Shown here: piece by piece, positions 1 to 7,060 of the stretch
How positions within the stretch are numbered: position 1 is the first letter of the stretch
How the letters are laid out: each line of letters opens with the position of its first letter
From: JBAYST01 sp041676005
GTDB taxonomy: Bacteria; Bacillota_I; Bacilli_A; RFN20; CAG-826
Reading direction: 5' to 3'
DNA: 7,741 nucleotides
Assembly: GCA_041676005.1 (NCBI GenBank)
Contig: JBAYST010000035.1
Span: 1 to 7,741 of the forward strand
Position numbers and translations under genes: made by a program
The notes under the pieces: generated by a model
The model's database searches: none
The model's input: the letters and a program-made list of their open reading frames with translations, nothing else
What the model was told of the DNA's origin: nothing

Positions 1-426
1 AAAGATTTGCATAAACCTGGGACCTCTTTTTCAATTGGTGCTCCAATCATGATGAATAATTTTCTTAAAGCAAAAGAAGCGATTTTTAGCTATGGGACAA
101 TCGCGAAAAACGCTTTAGAAGTCGCCAACCAATTGGAGTTTGATTCTTACTCAGTTCCTTGTTTGAAACCGATTGACGAAAAGAAATTCATTGAAGTTTT
201 AAAACAATATAAAAAAGTTTACACACTAGAAGAACATAATGTAATTGGAGGACTAGCCTCAATCATCAGCGAATTGATTGCCAAACATCATCTCGATCTC
301 GAATTAAGAGCATTTGGCATCAATGATATTTTATGTTCCGCAGTGGGAGATCAAGAATATTTAAGAAAGGTTAACCATCTCGATATACCTTCTTTACTTA
401 ACGAAATAAAGGCGAAAAGAAAATGA
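1..426 (+). CDS. Transketolase C-terminal subunit (3' part only)
   Basis: The frame is open from base 1 and ends at TGA 424-426, so 141 codons of the C-terminal part are visible and the true start lies upstream of the window. The segment matches the transketolase C-terminal domain (Transketolase_C type). Numbering from the first visible codon, the diagnostic stretch LEEHNVIGGLASII starts at residue 76. It is preceded by a KPID turn typical of the family and followed by the GINDI...SAVGDQEYL tail. Transketolases use thiamine diphosphate to move two-carbon units between sugar phosphates. Many bacteria carry them as separate N- and C-terminal subunits, and a two-subunit form is likely here, with the N-terminal half upstream and unseen. 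The 4-base ATGA overlap with a polysaccharide glycosyltransferase suggests a pathway-dedicated enzyme supplying a sugar precursor rather than the housekeeping copy; that role is inference. A DXS or pyruvate dehydrogenase E1-beta homologue is less likely, given the LEEHN-IGGL spacing. Confidence 0.85.
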   Translation, partial: KDLHKPGTSFSIGAPIMMNNFLKAKEAIFSYGTIAKNALEVANQLEFDSYSVPCLKPIDEKKFIEVLKQYKKVYTLEEHNVIGGLASIISELIAKHHLDLELRAFGINDILCSAVGDQEYLRKVNHLDIPSLLNEIKAKRK

Positions 427-3400
427 GAATTGCGCTAGTAAACGTCGTCTATAAAAAAGGCAGCACGGGTCAAATCGTTGAGAATTTAAAAAATGAGTAT
501 CTCAAAGATGGACACGATGTTTATGTCTTGTATGGACGCGGTGCAAAAATCAACGAACCGAAAGTTTATAAAACAGGTTTTGAATTCGAATCAAATGTTC
601 ATCACGCAATTTCTAAAGTCAGCGAGAACTTATATGGTGGAATGTTTTTTTCTACTTTAAAATTAAAGCGACTTTTAAAAAGAATAAACCCAGATGTCGT
701 GCATTTACATTGTTTAAACGGATTTTTTGTCAATATTTATTCAATTATTAAGTTTCTTAAAACAAGAAACGTGAAAGTGATTTTGACTAATCACGCCGAT
801 TTTATGTTCACTGCAAACTGTGGATTTTCATTGGATTGTAAAAAATGGAAAACTGATCAATGCAAAAATTGTCCATATGTCAAAGAGTTTAATGGAAAGC
901 ATTCTTTGACCAAGAGAACCCACTATTTTTACAAAAAAATGCTCAACGCCTTTAAAGGAGCGACTAATTTTGTTATTACTGGAGTTTCCCCAACTTTAAC
1001 TAAAATGATTGACGAGGCGCCAATTTTTTCAGGCTTACCAGCTGTTTCAATCAATAATGGTTTTAAGCTTGATGATTTTGCCTTTGTCGATCAAGAAGAT
1101 CCATATAAGAAAATCCGAACTGATGAAAATACCAAAATTGTTTTGCATGTCACTTCTGGATTTCATCTTAAAGATAAAGGTGGATATCACCTATATGATA
1201 TCGCGCAAAGATATTTAAAGAAAAATGTGAAATTTGTGGTTATTGGCAATATGCGTAACGAAAAGAGTACTGAAAACATTATTTTCCTTGGCCGGGTAAA
1301 TTCTAAAGATAGCTTAGTTGCCCATTATCATTATGCAGATGCGACAATTTTACTGAGTGAATATGAAACTTTCTCAATGGTCGTTGCTGAATCTCTTCTT
1401 TCTGGAACAGAAGTGATCGGCTTCTTATCAGGCGGTCCAGAGTCAGTCGCGCCATTAGAATATGCTGCTTTTGTTGAATTTGGGAATATTGAACATTTTG
1501 TCGAAGAATTAGATAAGAAACTCAATGTTAAAGCCGATAAAAAACAAGTGCAAGAAAAAGCAAAAGCGACTTATGACATCAAGCATAGTAAAAACAAATA
1601 TGAAAGTCTCTTTGAAAATAAAAACAACAAAAAAACAAATTCTTTTATCCACAAAGCAAGAAATGCATTTTCTTCTTTTTTAAATAAAAAATATTCTTCA
1701 ATCGTCATTGCTTCGGTTTTGTTTGGTTTCTTTTTACTTTATTCTCTATCTTCGATTTTTCCTTCTTTATTTAGTGCTCATTTGAGCGGGGCAATATATC
1801 GAGCGGTTATCCTTCTTATATCTGTTTTTGTTATCTTAAGTCTTGCTATTTTACAAAAAAGTAGACCGCGTTTACTATTGACCATTATTCTTTTTGTCTA
1901 TGCTTTAAGTGCGATAATTATTTCAGTAGTAACTCCTGCCCAAATCGGGTCAATCGATGTGGGACTTATGGATAGACTTAATAACCTGATTCGAACATTT
2001 GGAATTATTCTCTTTGTTTTTGCTTTTATTGATGTCTTACCTTCGGTTACAAGAAGAAAAGAAACCATTAAATACTTCTCACTTCTAGTTGCCGCTTTTG
2101 CCATATCTGCTGCTTTTTATTCAATCTTCTTTCAATTTAAAGCAATTGTTAATTCGTTTATCGCCGAAGGCGAAGACGCTCATTTTTACCAAATCGCATC
2201 TTTTTTCACTAGTAAAAATGCGTATGGGATTATTCTTATGTTTGGGATTATCGGTGCAACGTATTCGATGTTCGGTAGTTCTAAATTAAGACGAAATCTT
2301 TTAATTGCTGTCGATTTATTCTTATTCTTAAATCTCATAATCTCTCGGGATAAAACGGCTATTTTACTTGTCAGTTTGATCTTTGCTTTTGGATTCATCT
2401 ATGTTTATATCACTAGTTTTAAAGCCCATTTTAAACGAAATATGATTATTGGGGTTGCAATTTTAATTATCCTTACATCGTTTACTTTATTTATGACCAT
2501 TCCTTCTTTACACCCAACCGGAACCGCCTTAGATACCATTCACCACTATTTTTATCAGAATTTCTTTTTAAACGGGATTAGGACAATGGGGACGAGATTT
2601 GATGAATTTGGTGAAACATTGCCATTATTTAAAAACCCACAGATAATTTTTGGTTATGGCGACGGATTTGTTTATTCCTTCTACTCTCAATTTACAAATG
2701 TGACGTCAATCGACAATGCATACTTGGCTGTCATTTTAAGTGGGGGAATTATCAAAACTATTCTGCTACTTTATATATTCGGTCTTTATTTTTCTAAACT
2801 CGTTCTTCTTTTTAGACAAAATAAAAAGATTGCAGTTTTCGCACTTCTCGTGCAGATAATGTTCATCTTGCAAGGATTGACTGAATCGATTTATTATTTA
2901 ATTTCCTCAGCTTCTGCAATTTTGATTTATGTCTTTACTTATCTACTAGTGACAAGCGAAATTTCGTCTTGTATCGTCGCTAAAGAAAAACGAATTCTTC
3001 ATGTTGTTGGAGCGTTTAAAAAAGGCGGCACCGAAGCATTTATTCTCGGATATATGAAATTGTTACGGTCTAAAGGAATTACCACAGACGTATATTCTTT
3101 TGGCGAAATCGACAAGACTCAAGAAGAAAAAATCAAACTCCACGGAGGTGCAGTTTATAAAGGCACAGCGCCTTCGAAAAAGAATTACTTAAAAGCGTAC
3201 TTTGATTTTAAGAAATTTTTAAGAAAGCATAACAATTATCTCGTTGTACATGGAGATGCTAATTTCGATAGCGCACTTTATTTAAGGCTCGCTAAAGATT
3301 ATTTAATTGAACATCGGATTTCACATGCGCACGATACTTTAACCGGAATTAAATTTTCAAAAATAGAAAAACTAATAATGGTGATCAAACGGCTTTCTTT

Positions 3401-4100
3401 AAAAATCAGCGCTACTGATTTAGTCGCTTGTTCTTATGAAGCCGGGCAAGATATCTTTGGTCAAACTACATTTGATGAATATGGAAAAGTCATCAGGAAT
3501 CTCGTTGATAGCGAAAGATTTTTAAATGTCGACACCCAAGATGCTGAAGCTCTTAAAAAGATATTTAAAATTCCAAATGACGCTTTTCTCATCGGTAATA
3601 TCTCTCGCTTTGAAGAAAAGAAAAATCAAGCTTTTATCGTCGATGTTTTTTCAAAAATCGCTAAGGTTAAAGAAAACGCAATTTTGGTTTTAGGCGGACC
3701 TGATGGGGGAATTGAAGAGGAAATTAAGATAAAGGTCAAAGAACTAGGCTTAGACAATAAAGTGCGCTTCATAGGCTTAAGAAGCGATGTACCTCTTTGG
3801 TTAAAAATCTTTGACTTATATTTATTTCCTTCCAAGTTTGAAGGTTTTGGAATTGTTGTTTTAGAAAATCAAATTGCGGGTTTGCCTACTATTGCTTCTG
3901 ACCGAGTTCCACGTCTTGCAGATCTCAATTTAGGCCTGGTTGACTTCCTCCCTTTAAATGATATAAACCGTTGGGTCAAACGTTCGTTAACCATGCAAAA
4001 ACCGGTAATATCTCAAAAAGATATCATTTTTGCACTGAAAAATAACGGATTTGAATTAGAAGAAAATCTCAAACATCTATTAGAACTATACAATTTTTAA
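423..4100 (+). CDS. Fusion: GT4 glycosyltransferase - O-antigen polymerase/ligase-like membrane domain - GT4 glycosyltransferase
   Basis: The protein has 1225 residues. Its start ATG overlaps the previous stop (ATGA), with AAAGG at 408-412 as a plausible ribosome site. Residues 1-395 form a GT4 glycosyltransferase: HLHCLNGF near 94-101, four cysteines (133, 139, 147, 150) in the C...CKKWKT..C..CP pattern of one GT4 subfamily, and an EX7E motif at E315/E323. Residues 425-845 hold about 12 hydrophobic helices and a long extracytoplasmic loop at about 693-763. Wzy/WaaL-type signatures are FFTSKNAYGI (594-603), SRDKTAILL (641-649) and GYGDG...DNAYLAVILSGG (744-775). Residues 855-1225 form a second GT4 of EpsF/CapM type: RILHVVGAFKKGGTEAFI, HRISHAHDT, ATDLVACS, and EX7E at E1140/E1148. 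An even helix count would leave both transferases cytosolic. The likely role is building and polymerising a surface glycan; sugar specificity cannot be read from the sequence. No in-frame ATG lies near either domain junction, which argues for a real fusion. Confidence 0.9.
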   Translation: MRIALVNVVYKKGSTGQIVENLKNEYLKDGHDVYVLYGRGAKINEPKVYKTGFEFESNVHHAISKVSENLYGGMFFSTLKLKRLLKRINPDVVHLHCLNGFFVNIYSIIKFLKTRNVKVILTNHADFMFTANCGFSLDCKKWKTDQCKNCPYVKEFNGKHSLTKRTHYFYKKMLNAFKGATNFVITGVSPTLTKMIDEAPIFSGLPAVSINNGFKLDDFAFVDQEDPYKKIRTDENTKIVLHVTSGFHLKDKGGYHLYDIAQRYLKKNVKFVVIGNMRNEKSTENIIFLGRVNSKDSLVAHYHYADATILLSEYETFSMVVAESLLSGTEVIGFLSGGPESVAPLEYAAFVEFGNIEHFVEELDKKLNVKADKKQVQEKAKATYDIKHSKNKYESLFENKNNKKTNSFIHKARNAFSSFLNKKYSSIVIASVLFGFFLLYSLSSIFPSLFSAHLSGAIYRAVILLISVFVILSLAILQKSRPRLLLTIILFVYALSAIIISVVTPAQIGSIDVGLMDRLNNLIRTFGIILFVFAFIDVLPSVTRRKETIKYFSLLVAAFAISAAFYSIFFQFKAIVNSFIAEGEDAHFYQIASFFTSKNAYGIILMFGIIGATYSMFGSSKLRRNLLIAVDLFLFLNLIISRDKTAILLVSLIFAFGFIYVYITSFKAHFKRNMIIGVAILIILTSFTLFMTIPSLHPTGTALDTIHHYFYQNFFLNGIRTMGTRFDEFGETLPLFKNPQIIFGYGDGFVYSFYSQFTNVTSIDNAYLAVILSGGIIKTILLLYIFGLYFSKLVLLFRQNKKIAVFALLVQIMFILQGLTESIYYLISSASAILIYVFTYLLVTSEISSCIVAKEKRILHVVGAFKKGGTEAFILGYMKLLRSKGITTDVYSFGEIDKTQEEKIKLHGGAVYKGTAPSKKNYLKAYFDFKKFLRKHNNYLVVHGDANFDSALYLRLAKDYLIEHRISHAHDTLTGIKFSKIEKLIMVIKRLSLKISATDLVACSYEAGQDIFGQTTFDEYGKVIRNLVDSERFLNVDTQDAEALKKIFKIPNDAFLIGNISRFEEKKNQAFIVDVFSKIAKVKENAILVLGGPDGGIEEEIKIKVKELGLDNKVRFIGLRSDVPLWLKIFDLYLFPSKFEGFGIVVLENQIAGLPTIASDRVPRLADLNLGLVDFLPLNDINRWVKRSLTMQKPVISQKDIIFALKNNGFELEENLKHLLELYNF

Positions 4101-6326
4101 TTATTTTAAATGTAACTTTTTTAAGAGTTTACTAATTTTAGATTTAATTTTATTTAAGCGAGCTTGTTTGTTTTGATATGCCGAGCTTTCTTTAGCTATG
4201 GCTTCATAACCCTTTTTAGCATACAACTTTTCAAGGCGTTTATGATTGCTGCTTTTCACCGTTTGTTTTTCTAAATTATGTTGCATCACTTTTTCAATTT
4301 GGATCTTCGCATTCACAGTTTTATCGGCGATGCTTGAAAATGCCAATTGGCCTTTTTTGCTATTGATGAGAATTAAAGAAACCCCTTTGTTGTCATCGAA
4401 GTTAGTCAACTCATTTTTGACTCCCCAACCATCTCCTAAAGTAATGTCCCCAGGACGATTGAGATTAGTGTAAAGACATTCATAACACGCAGGTCTTAAA
4501 AATGAATTAGTATAAAAAATATCGGTGTATTCTTTTTTAGCAATTTTGTTGCCATTAGAGATAAAACTTTCAAAATGACTATCCCAACCAAACTCTTTAT
4601 CCCGGAATTCGAAATTAGAAATATTTACATATTGCTTCTTTTGTTTAGTTAAGTAAGCCCGATAGACTTCTGGGCTCATATAGCCATGACAAATCAAATC
4701 AACATATAGAAGTTTAGAGTCGTCGATTTTCATAATTTTTATTAAATATCGTAAACCCGCATTTTGACAAGGAACTCCGGAAAACAAAACCTCTTTTTGA
4801 TTTTTCAAATCAGCGATGACGGAATGGAAAGTGTCATTCAATTTGCTTTCAACATATTTTGATTTAGTCAGTTTGTGAATATCTTCTTTTTTATCGATCC
4901 GCAAATGTGAAACTAGGAAATTGTCAGGATCGATACTCGCTCCATAAACAGCTCCACCAGAAGCGAGAACTTTTTCAGCCAAAAGCGGAAAAACTCCTCC
5001 TGAGCGACTATTAAGTCTCTGGCTTTCTCGTTTATTTTTAACTGCCAAAACAGCAGTGAGCTTATTAACTATTTTGTTGTCTTCGTTGATATACATGCAA
5101 ACTTTTTCACATAGTCCACAATGAATGCATTTCTCTAAATCGATAACCGGATAAGAAAATCCCAATTGTCCTTCTTTCATCTCAATAGCTTTAGGTGGAC
5201 AAACCGTATAACAAGCAGTGCAATTAGCACACTTTTCTTCTTCGAGCGGAAACACTTTATTGTCAACTTTTTCGATGCTCTTAAAATAAGCAATTGCCTT
5301 ATTTTTTTCAATTTCAATTTCAGCCTTTATTTCAGTAAAATCAAGAGGTTCGTTTTTAAAATTGTTAATCAGTCGAGTTTCCAATTTGAATTTTTTCAAA
5401 AATGAAGAAAGCCTTTCATTTGGAGCGCCGGTATATTTTTGTAAAGAAATAATGAATTCTTTTTCAAAGATCGTTGAAAAAACCAAACCATGAAACGAAT
5501 TGGTTACGACGAAGTCTGCTTTAGCAAACAAAGAGATAAAACGTTCAATCGAAATGCAAGAAGCATAATGGATTTCCGGATCTTCTTTTTTAAAAACATC
5601 TCTTATTTGAACTAACCGTAAATTCCTTTTTGCAGCTTCTTTTTTTGCAAACTCGATGAGTTCTTTATCGTCTTCAAGAGTATAAATTAATAAAAATGGT
5701 TTTTCTTTTTTCTTTTTGACTAATTTTAACCAATCTTCTTTGCTTAAAAGAAGAGCAGGATCAACATTTGTTTCAATGTCCTTATCTTTCAAAATTCCTT
5801 TTAACCAAAGGGCCGTGCTATTCTCGCGTAGTGAAATTTTATTAAATGATGAAACCTCTGAAATAAACTTATTAGTTAAAAACGGGTCTTCAATTTTGGA
5901 ACCGACACTAGCGGCATAAGAGTATTTCTTATTTGGGTCAGCAAAACTAAGAAAATAAGCAGGATCATTAAAATTCCATCTTGAATTCCATACTTGGTCG
6001 CTGCCGGTAACAAAAGCGTCAAATTGTGAATTCAGTTCTACTAACTTAGCGGAATTCGTATATCTTTTAGTTTTGTTGCAGCGATTTAAAAAACAATCAA
6101 AAGCTAATATCTTTTTTTGATATTTCGGGTATTTGATCAACGATTTAAGAAAAGCATCAAAAGATCTAAAATCGATAACCTTCCGCTCTTGTTTAAAAGA
6201 ACGAGGATAATAATTTATCAATTTAGAATCATAACCTTGTTGAGTCAAAAAAGTTTGCAAAGCATAAGTTTGTAAAAGTGCCCCATAATTCAACGCCTTA
6301 TGAAACGTGATAACCCCGATTCTCAT
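4101..6326 (-). CDS. Polysaccharide pyruvyl transferase fused to 4Fe-4S ferredoxin and FrhB-type domains
   Basis: The protein has 741 residues when started at the ATG at 6326-6324. That choice gives the family-typical N-terminus MRIGVITFHKALNYGA. Residues 1-330 form a polysaccharide pyruvyl transferase domain (PS_pyruv_trans), with GSDQVWN at 108-114 and TNSFHG at 275-280; such enzymes transfer pyruvate from phosphoenolpyruvate to a sugar as a ketal. Residues 366-410 form a 2x[4Fe-4S] ferredoxin module with cysteines 366, 369, 372, 376 and 400, 403, 406, 410. Residues 425-700 match the coenzyme F420 hydrogenase/dehydrogenase beta subunit family: SRSGGVFPLL, SGVPCQNAGL (C520), DLICHGYMSPEVY (C546), FRDKEFGW, the C614/C617 pair and GDGWG. 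In bacterial polysaccharide loci the FrhB-like partner is of uncertain function; F420 use should not be assumed. The C-terminal tail is lysine-rich and basic. The protein is predicted cytosolic, without signal peptide or membrane helices. The gene is convergent with its left neighbour and divergent from its right one. Confidence 0.9.
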   Translation of the reverse strand: MRIGVITFHKALNYGALLQTYALQTFLTQQGYDSKLINYYPRSFKQERKVIDFRSFDAFLKSLIKYPKYQKKILAFDCFLNRCNKTKRYTNSAKLVELNSQFDAFVTGSDQVWNSRWNFNDPAYFLSFADPNKKYSYAASVGSKIEDPFLTNKFISEVSSFNKISLRENSTALWLKGILKDKDIETNVDPALLLSKEDWLKLVKKKKEKPFLLIYTLEDDKELIEFAKKEAAKRNLRLVQIRDVFKKEDPEIHYASCISIERFISLFAKADFVVTNSFHGLVFSTIFEKEFIISLQKYTGAPNERLSSFLKKFKLETRLINNFKNEPLDFTEIKAEIEIEKNKAIAYFKSIEKVDNKVFPLEEEKCANCTACYTVCPPKAIEMKEGQLGFSYPVIDLEKCIHCGLCEKVCMYINEDNKIVNKLTAVLAVKNKRESQRLNSRSGGVFPLLAEKVLASGGAVYGASIDPDNFLVSHLRIDKKEDIHKLTKSKYVESKLNDTFHSVIADLKNQKEVLFSGVPCQNAGLRYLIKIMKIDDSKLLYVDLICHGYMSPEVYRAYLTKQKKQYVNISNFEFRDKEFGWDSHFESFISNGNKIAKKEYTDIFYTNSFLRPACYECLYTNLNRPGDITLGDGWGVKNELTNFDDNKGVSLILINSKKGQLAFSSIADKTVNAKIQIEKVMQHNLEKQTVKSSNHKRLEKLYAKKGYEAIAKESSAYQNKQARLNKIKSKISKLLKKLHLK

Positions 6327-6331
6327 CTTCT

Positions 6332-6338
6332 TTTTTCC
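6332..6338 (-). promoter_or_regulatory. Ribosome-binding site favouring the internal ATG at 6326
   Basis: On the minus strand GGAAAAA begins 12 bases before the ATG at 6326, a suitable distance for a weak Shine-Dalgarno site. The alternative ATG six codons upstream (6344) has only AAAATGTAAGC before it and would add MLGKKK, which the family does not normally carry. The call is therefore for the shorter protein, but the longer one is not excluded. Confidence 0.45.
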
Positions 6339-6377
6339 AAGCATGCTTACATTTTACTCTAAACGAGCACAGTAGTT

Positions 6378-6425
6378 AATGTGATTTTGACTTATAATTG
6401 AGATTTCCACTATGAATGTGCTTTT
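6378..6425. repeat. Imperfect direct repeat AATGTGNTTTT (two copies) in divergent intergenic region
   Basis: AATGTGATTTT (6378-6388) and AATGTGCTTTT (6415-6425) match at 10 of 11 bases and start 37 bases apart, between the two divergent genes. They could be a tandem regulator site, but an 11-base near match in AT-rich DNA can arise by chance. The second copy lies just upstream of the candidate -10 box of the rightward unit. Confidence 0.25.
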
Positions 6426-6432
6426 TTCAACA

Positions 6433-6451
6433 TATTATATCGTATATAATA
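6433..6451 (+). promoter_or_regulatory. Candidate promoter -10 within a perfect 8-bp inverted repeat
   Basis: TATTATAT (6433-6440) and ATATAATA (6444-6451) are exact reverse complements around CGT. The right arm contains a consensus TATAAT at 6445-6450, placing a start near 6457 and giving a short leader of about 16 bases that carries the ribosome site of the 6473 gene. The upstream -35 region is only a T tract (6422-6427). Because of the symmetry the minus strand also reads TATAAT (6439 to 6434), though with no -35-like sequence for leftward transcription. A TATAAG on the minus strand at 6396-6391 is an alternative -10 for the leftward gene. Confidence 0.4.
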
Positions 6452-6456
6452 AGTGC

Positions 6457-6466
6457 AGGCGGAAGG
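6457..6466 (+). promoter_or_regulatory. Ribosome-binding site deciding the 6473 start
   Basis: AGGCGGAAGG ends 6 bases before the ATG at 6473 and is the most G-rich stretch of the intergenic region. It supports translation from 6473. The in-frame ATG at 6416 lies upstream of the candidate -10 box and lacks a ribosome site. Confidence 0.6.
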
Positions 6467-6472
6467 CCGAAA

Positions 6473-7060
6473 ATGGAAAAGTCTATAAAAAAAAGCGAAA
6501 ATATAAAAAAGAAAAACAATTTACAAAAAAATGAAGACATAGAGTCTTGGACATTCTTTTTCAACTCCTTTAAACAACTCTGGAAAACTTCGAAAATAAA
6601 GTTCAATCTTATTTTTCTGGCTCTCTTTTCTTTTTTAACTGTATTGATTGGATATTTTTTAGGGGAATTTTTACTCTCTAAAAATGTTCTTGGAATCGTT
6701 TTTTTTATGGCTTTCTATTTAGTATTTTTCTTTTTTTCGCTCAATGCGTTAAGACATATCCTCAACCTTGCTTTAAGAGAATTTCCTAACTGCGGCAACG
6801 CTTTGCGTTTTTCTTTGTTTTTGACTTCTATTTTTTGTTCGGCAGTTTTAAGTCCAACTCTATTTGCTCTATTAACGACAATTGGAGGTTCTAAATATTC
6901 CGGACTAGGTAATTATGTTTCCTTAATTTTTGTCTCAATTTTTTACATTATGAATATCATTTTCATTTTTTGGGGTGTAAAGTTTTCGCCCAAAATTGAT
7001 GAAATTGAAAGCAAAATCCTAAACCTATTTAAAAAGAAAGAGAAAGACAATGAAAACTGA
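6473..7060 (+). CDS. Four-helix membrane protein of unknown function
   Basis: This is a 195-residue protein that I do not recognise as a named family. The first 24 residues are strongly charged (Lys/Glu/Asn-rich) and probably cytosolic. Four hydrophobic segments follow at about 44-66, 71-92, 111-137 and 148-170, and a charged tail (SPKIDEIESK to KKKEKDNEN) is also expected in the cytosol. No catalytic motif stands out; there are two cysteines (107, 122). The N-terminus is placed at 6473 because a good ribosome site precedes it and the extra upstream residues would be encoded across the promoter. The gene overlaps the next membrane-protein gene by 11 bases (ATG 7050, stop TGA 7058-7060), so the two are very likely translationally coupled. 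It could be an accessory subunit of that polymerase/ligase-like protein; this is inference from position only. Confidence 0.75.
   Translation: MEKSIKKSENIKKKNNLQKNEDIESWTFFFNSFKQLWKTSKIKFNLIFLALFSFLTVLIGYFLGEFLLSKNVLGIVFFMAFYLVFFFFSLNALRHILNLALREFPNCGNALRFSLFLTSIFCSAVLSPTLFALLTTIGGSKYSGLGNYVSLIFVSIFYIMNIIFIFWGVKFSPKIDEIESKILNLFKKKEKDNEN

Noticed and set aside
1009..5919. Several open frames of 64-79 codons inside the two large genes, on both strands
   Set aside because: All lie within well-supported coding regions, show no domain signature and have low-complexity or antisense-like composition. They are shadows of the real frames.
6327..6344. ATG at 6344 as start of the pyruvyl transferase fusion
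   Set aside because: It has no Shine-Dalgarno-like sequence and adds MLGKKK before the family-typical MRIGVITFH start. It is possible but less likely than 6326.
6387..6398. TTGACT followed directly by TATAAT as a rightward promoter
   Set aside because: The two hexamers are adjacent with no 16-18 base spacer, so they cannot be the two boxes of one promoter. Paired separately, each has only weak partners.
6458..6468. GGC/GCC mini-hairpin over the ribosome site before 6473 as a riboswitch or thermometer
   Set aside because: It has only three base pairs around a five-base loop, which is too weak to call a regulatory structure.
6416..6472. Upstream in-frame ATG at 6416 as start of the four-helix membrane protein
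   Set aside because: It lies upstream of the consensus TATAAT and has no ribosome site. The 19 extra residues would be encoded by the promoter palindrome, while the 6473 ATG has AGGCGGAAGG 6 bases before it.
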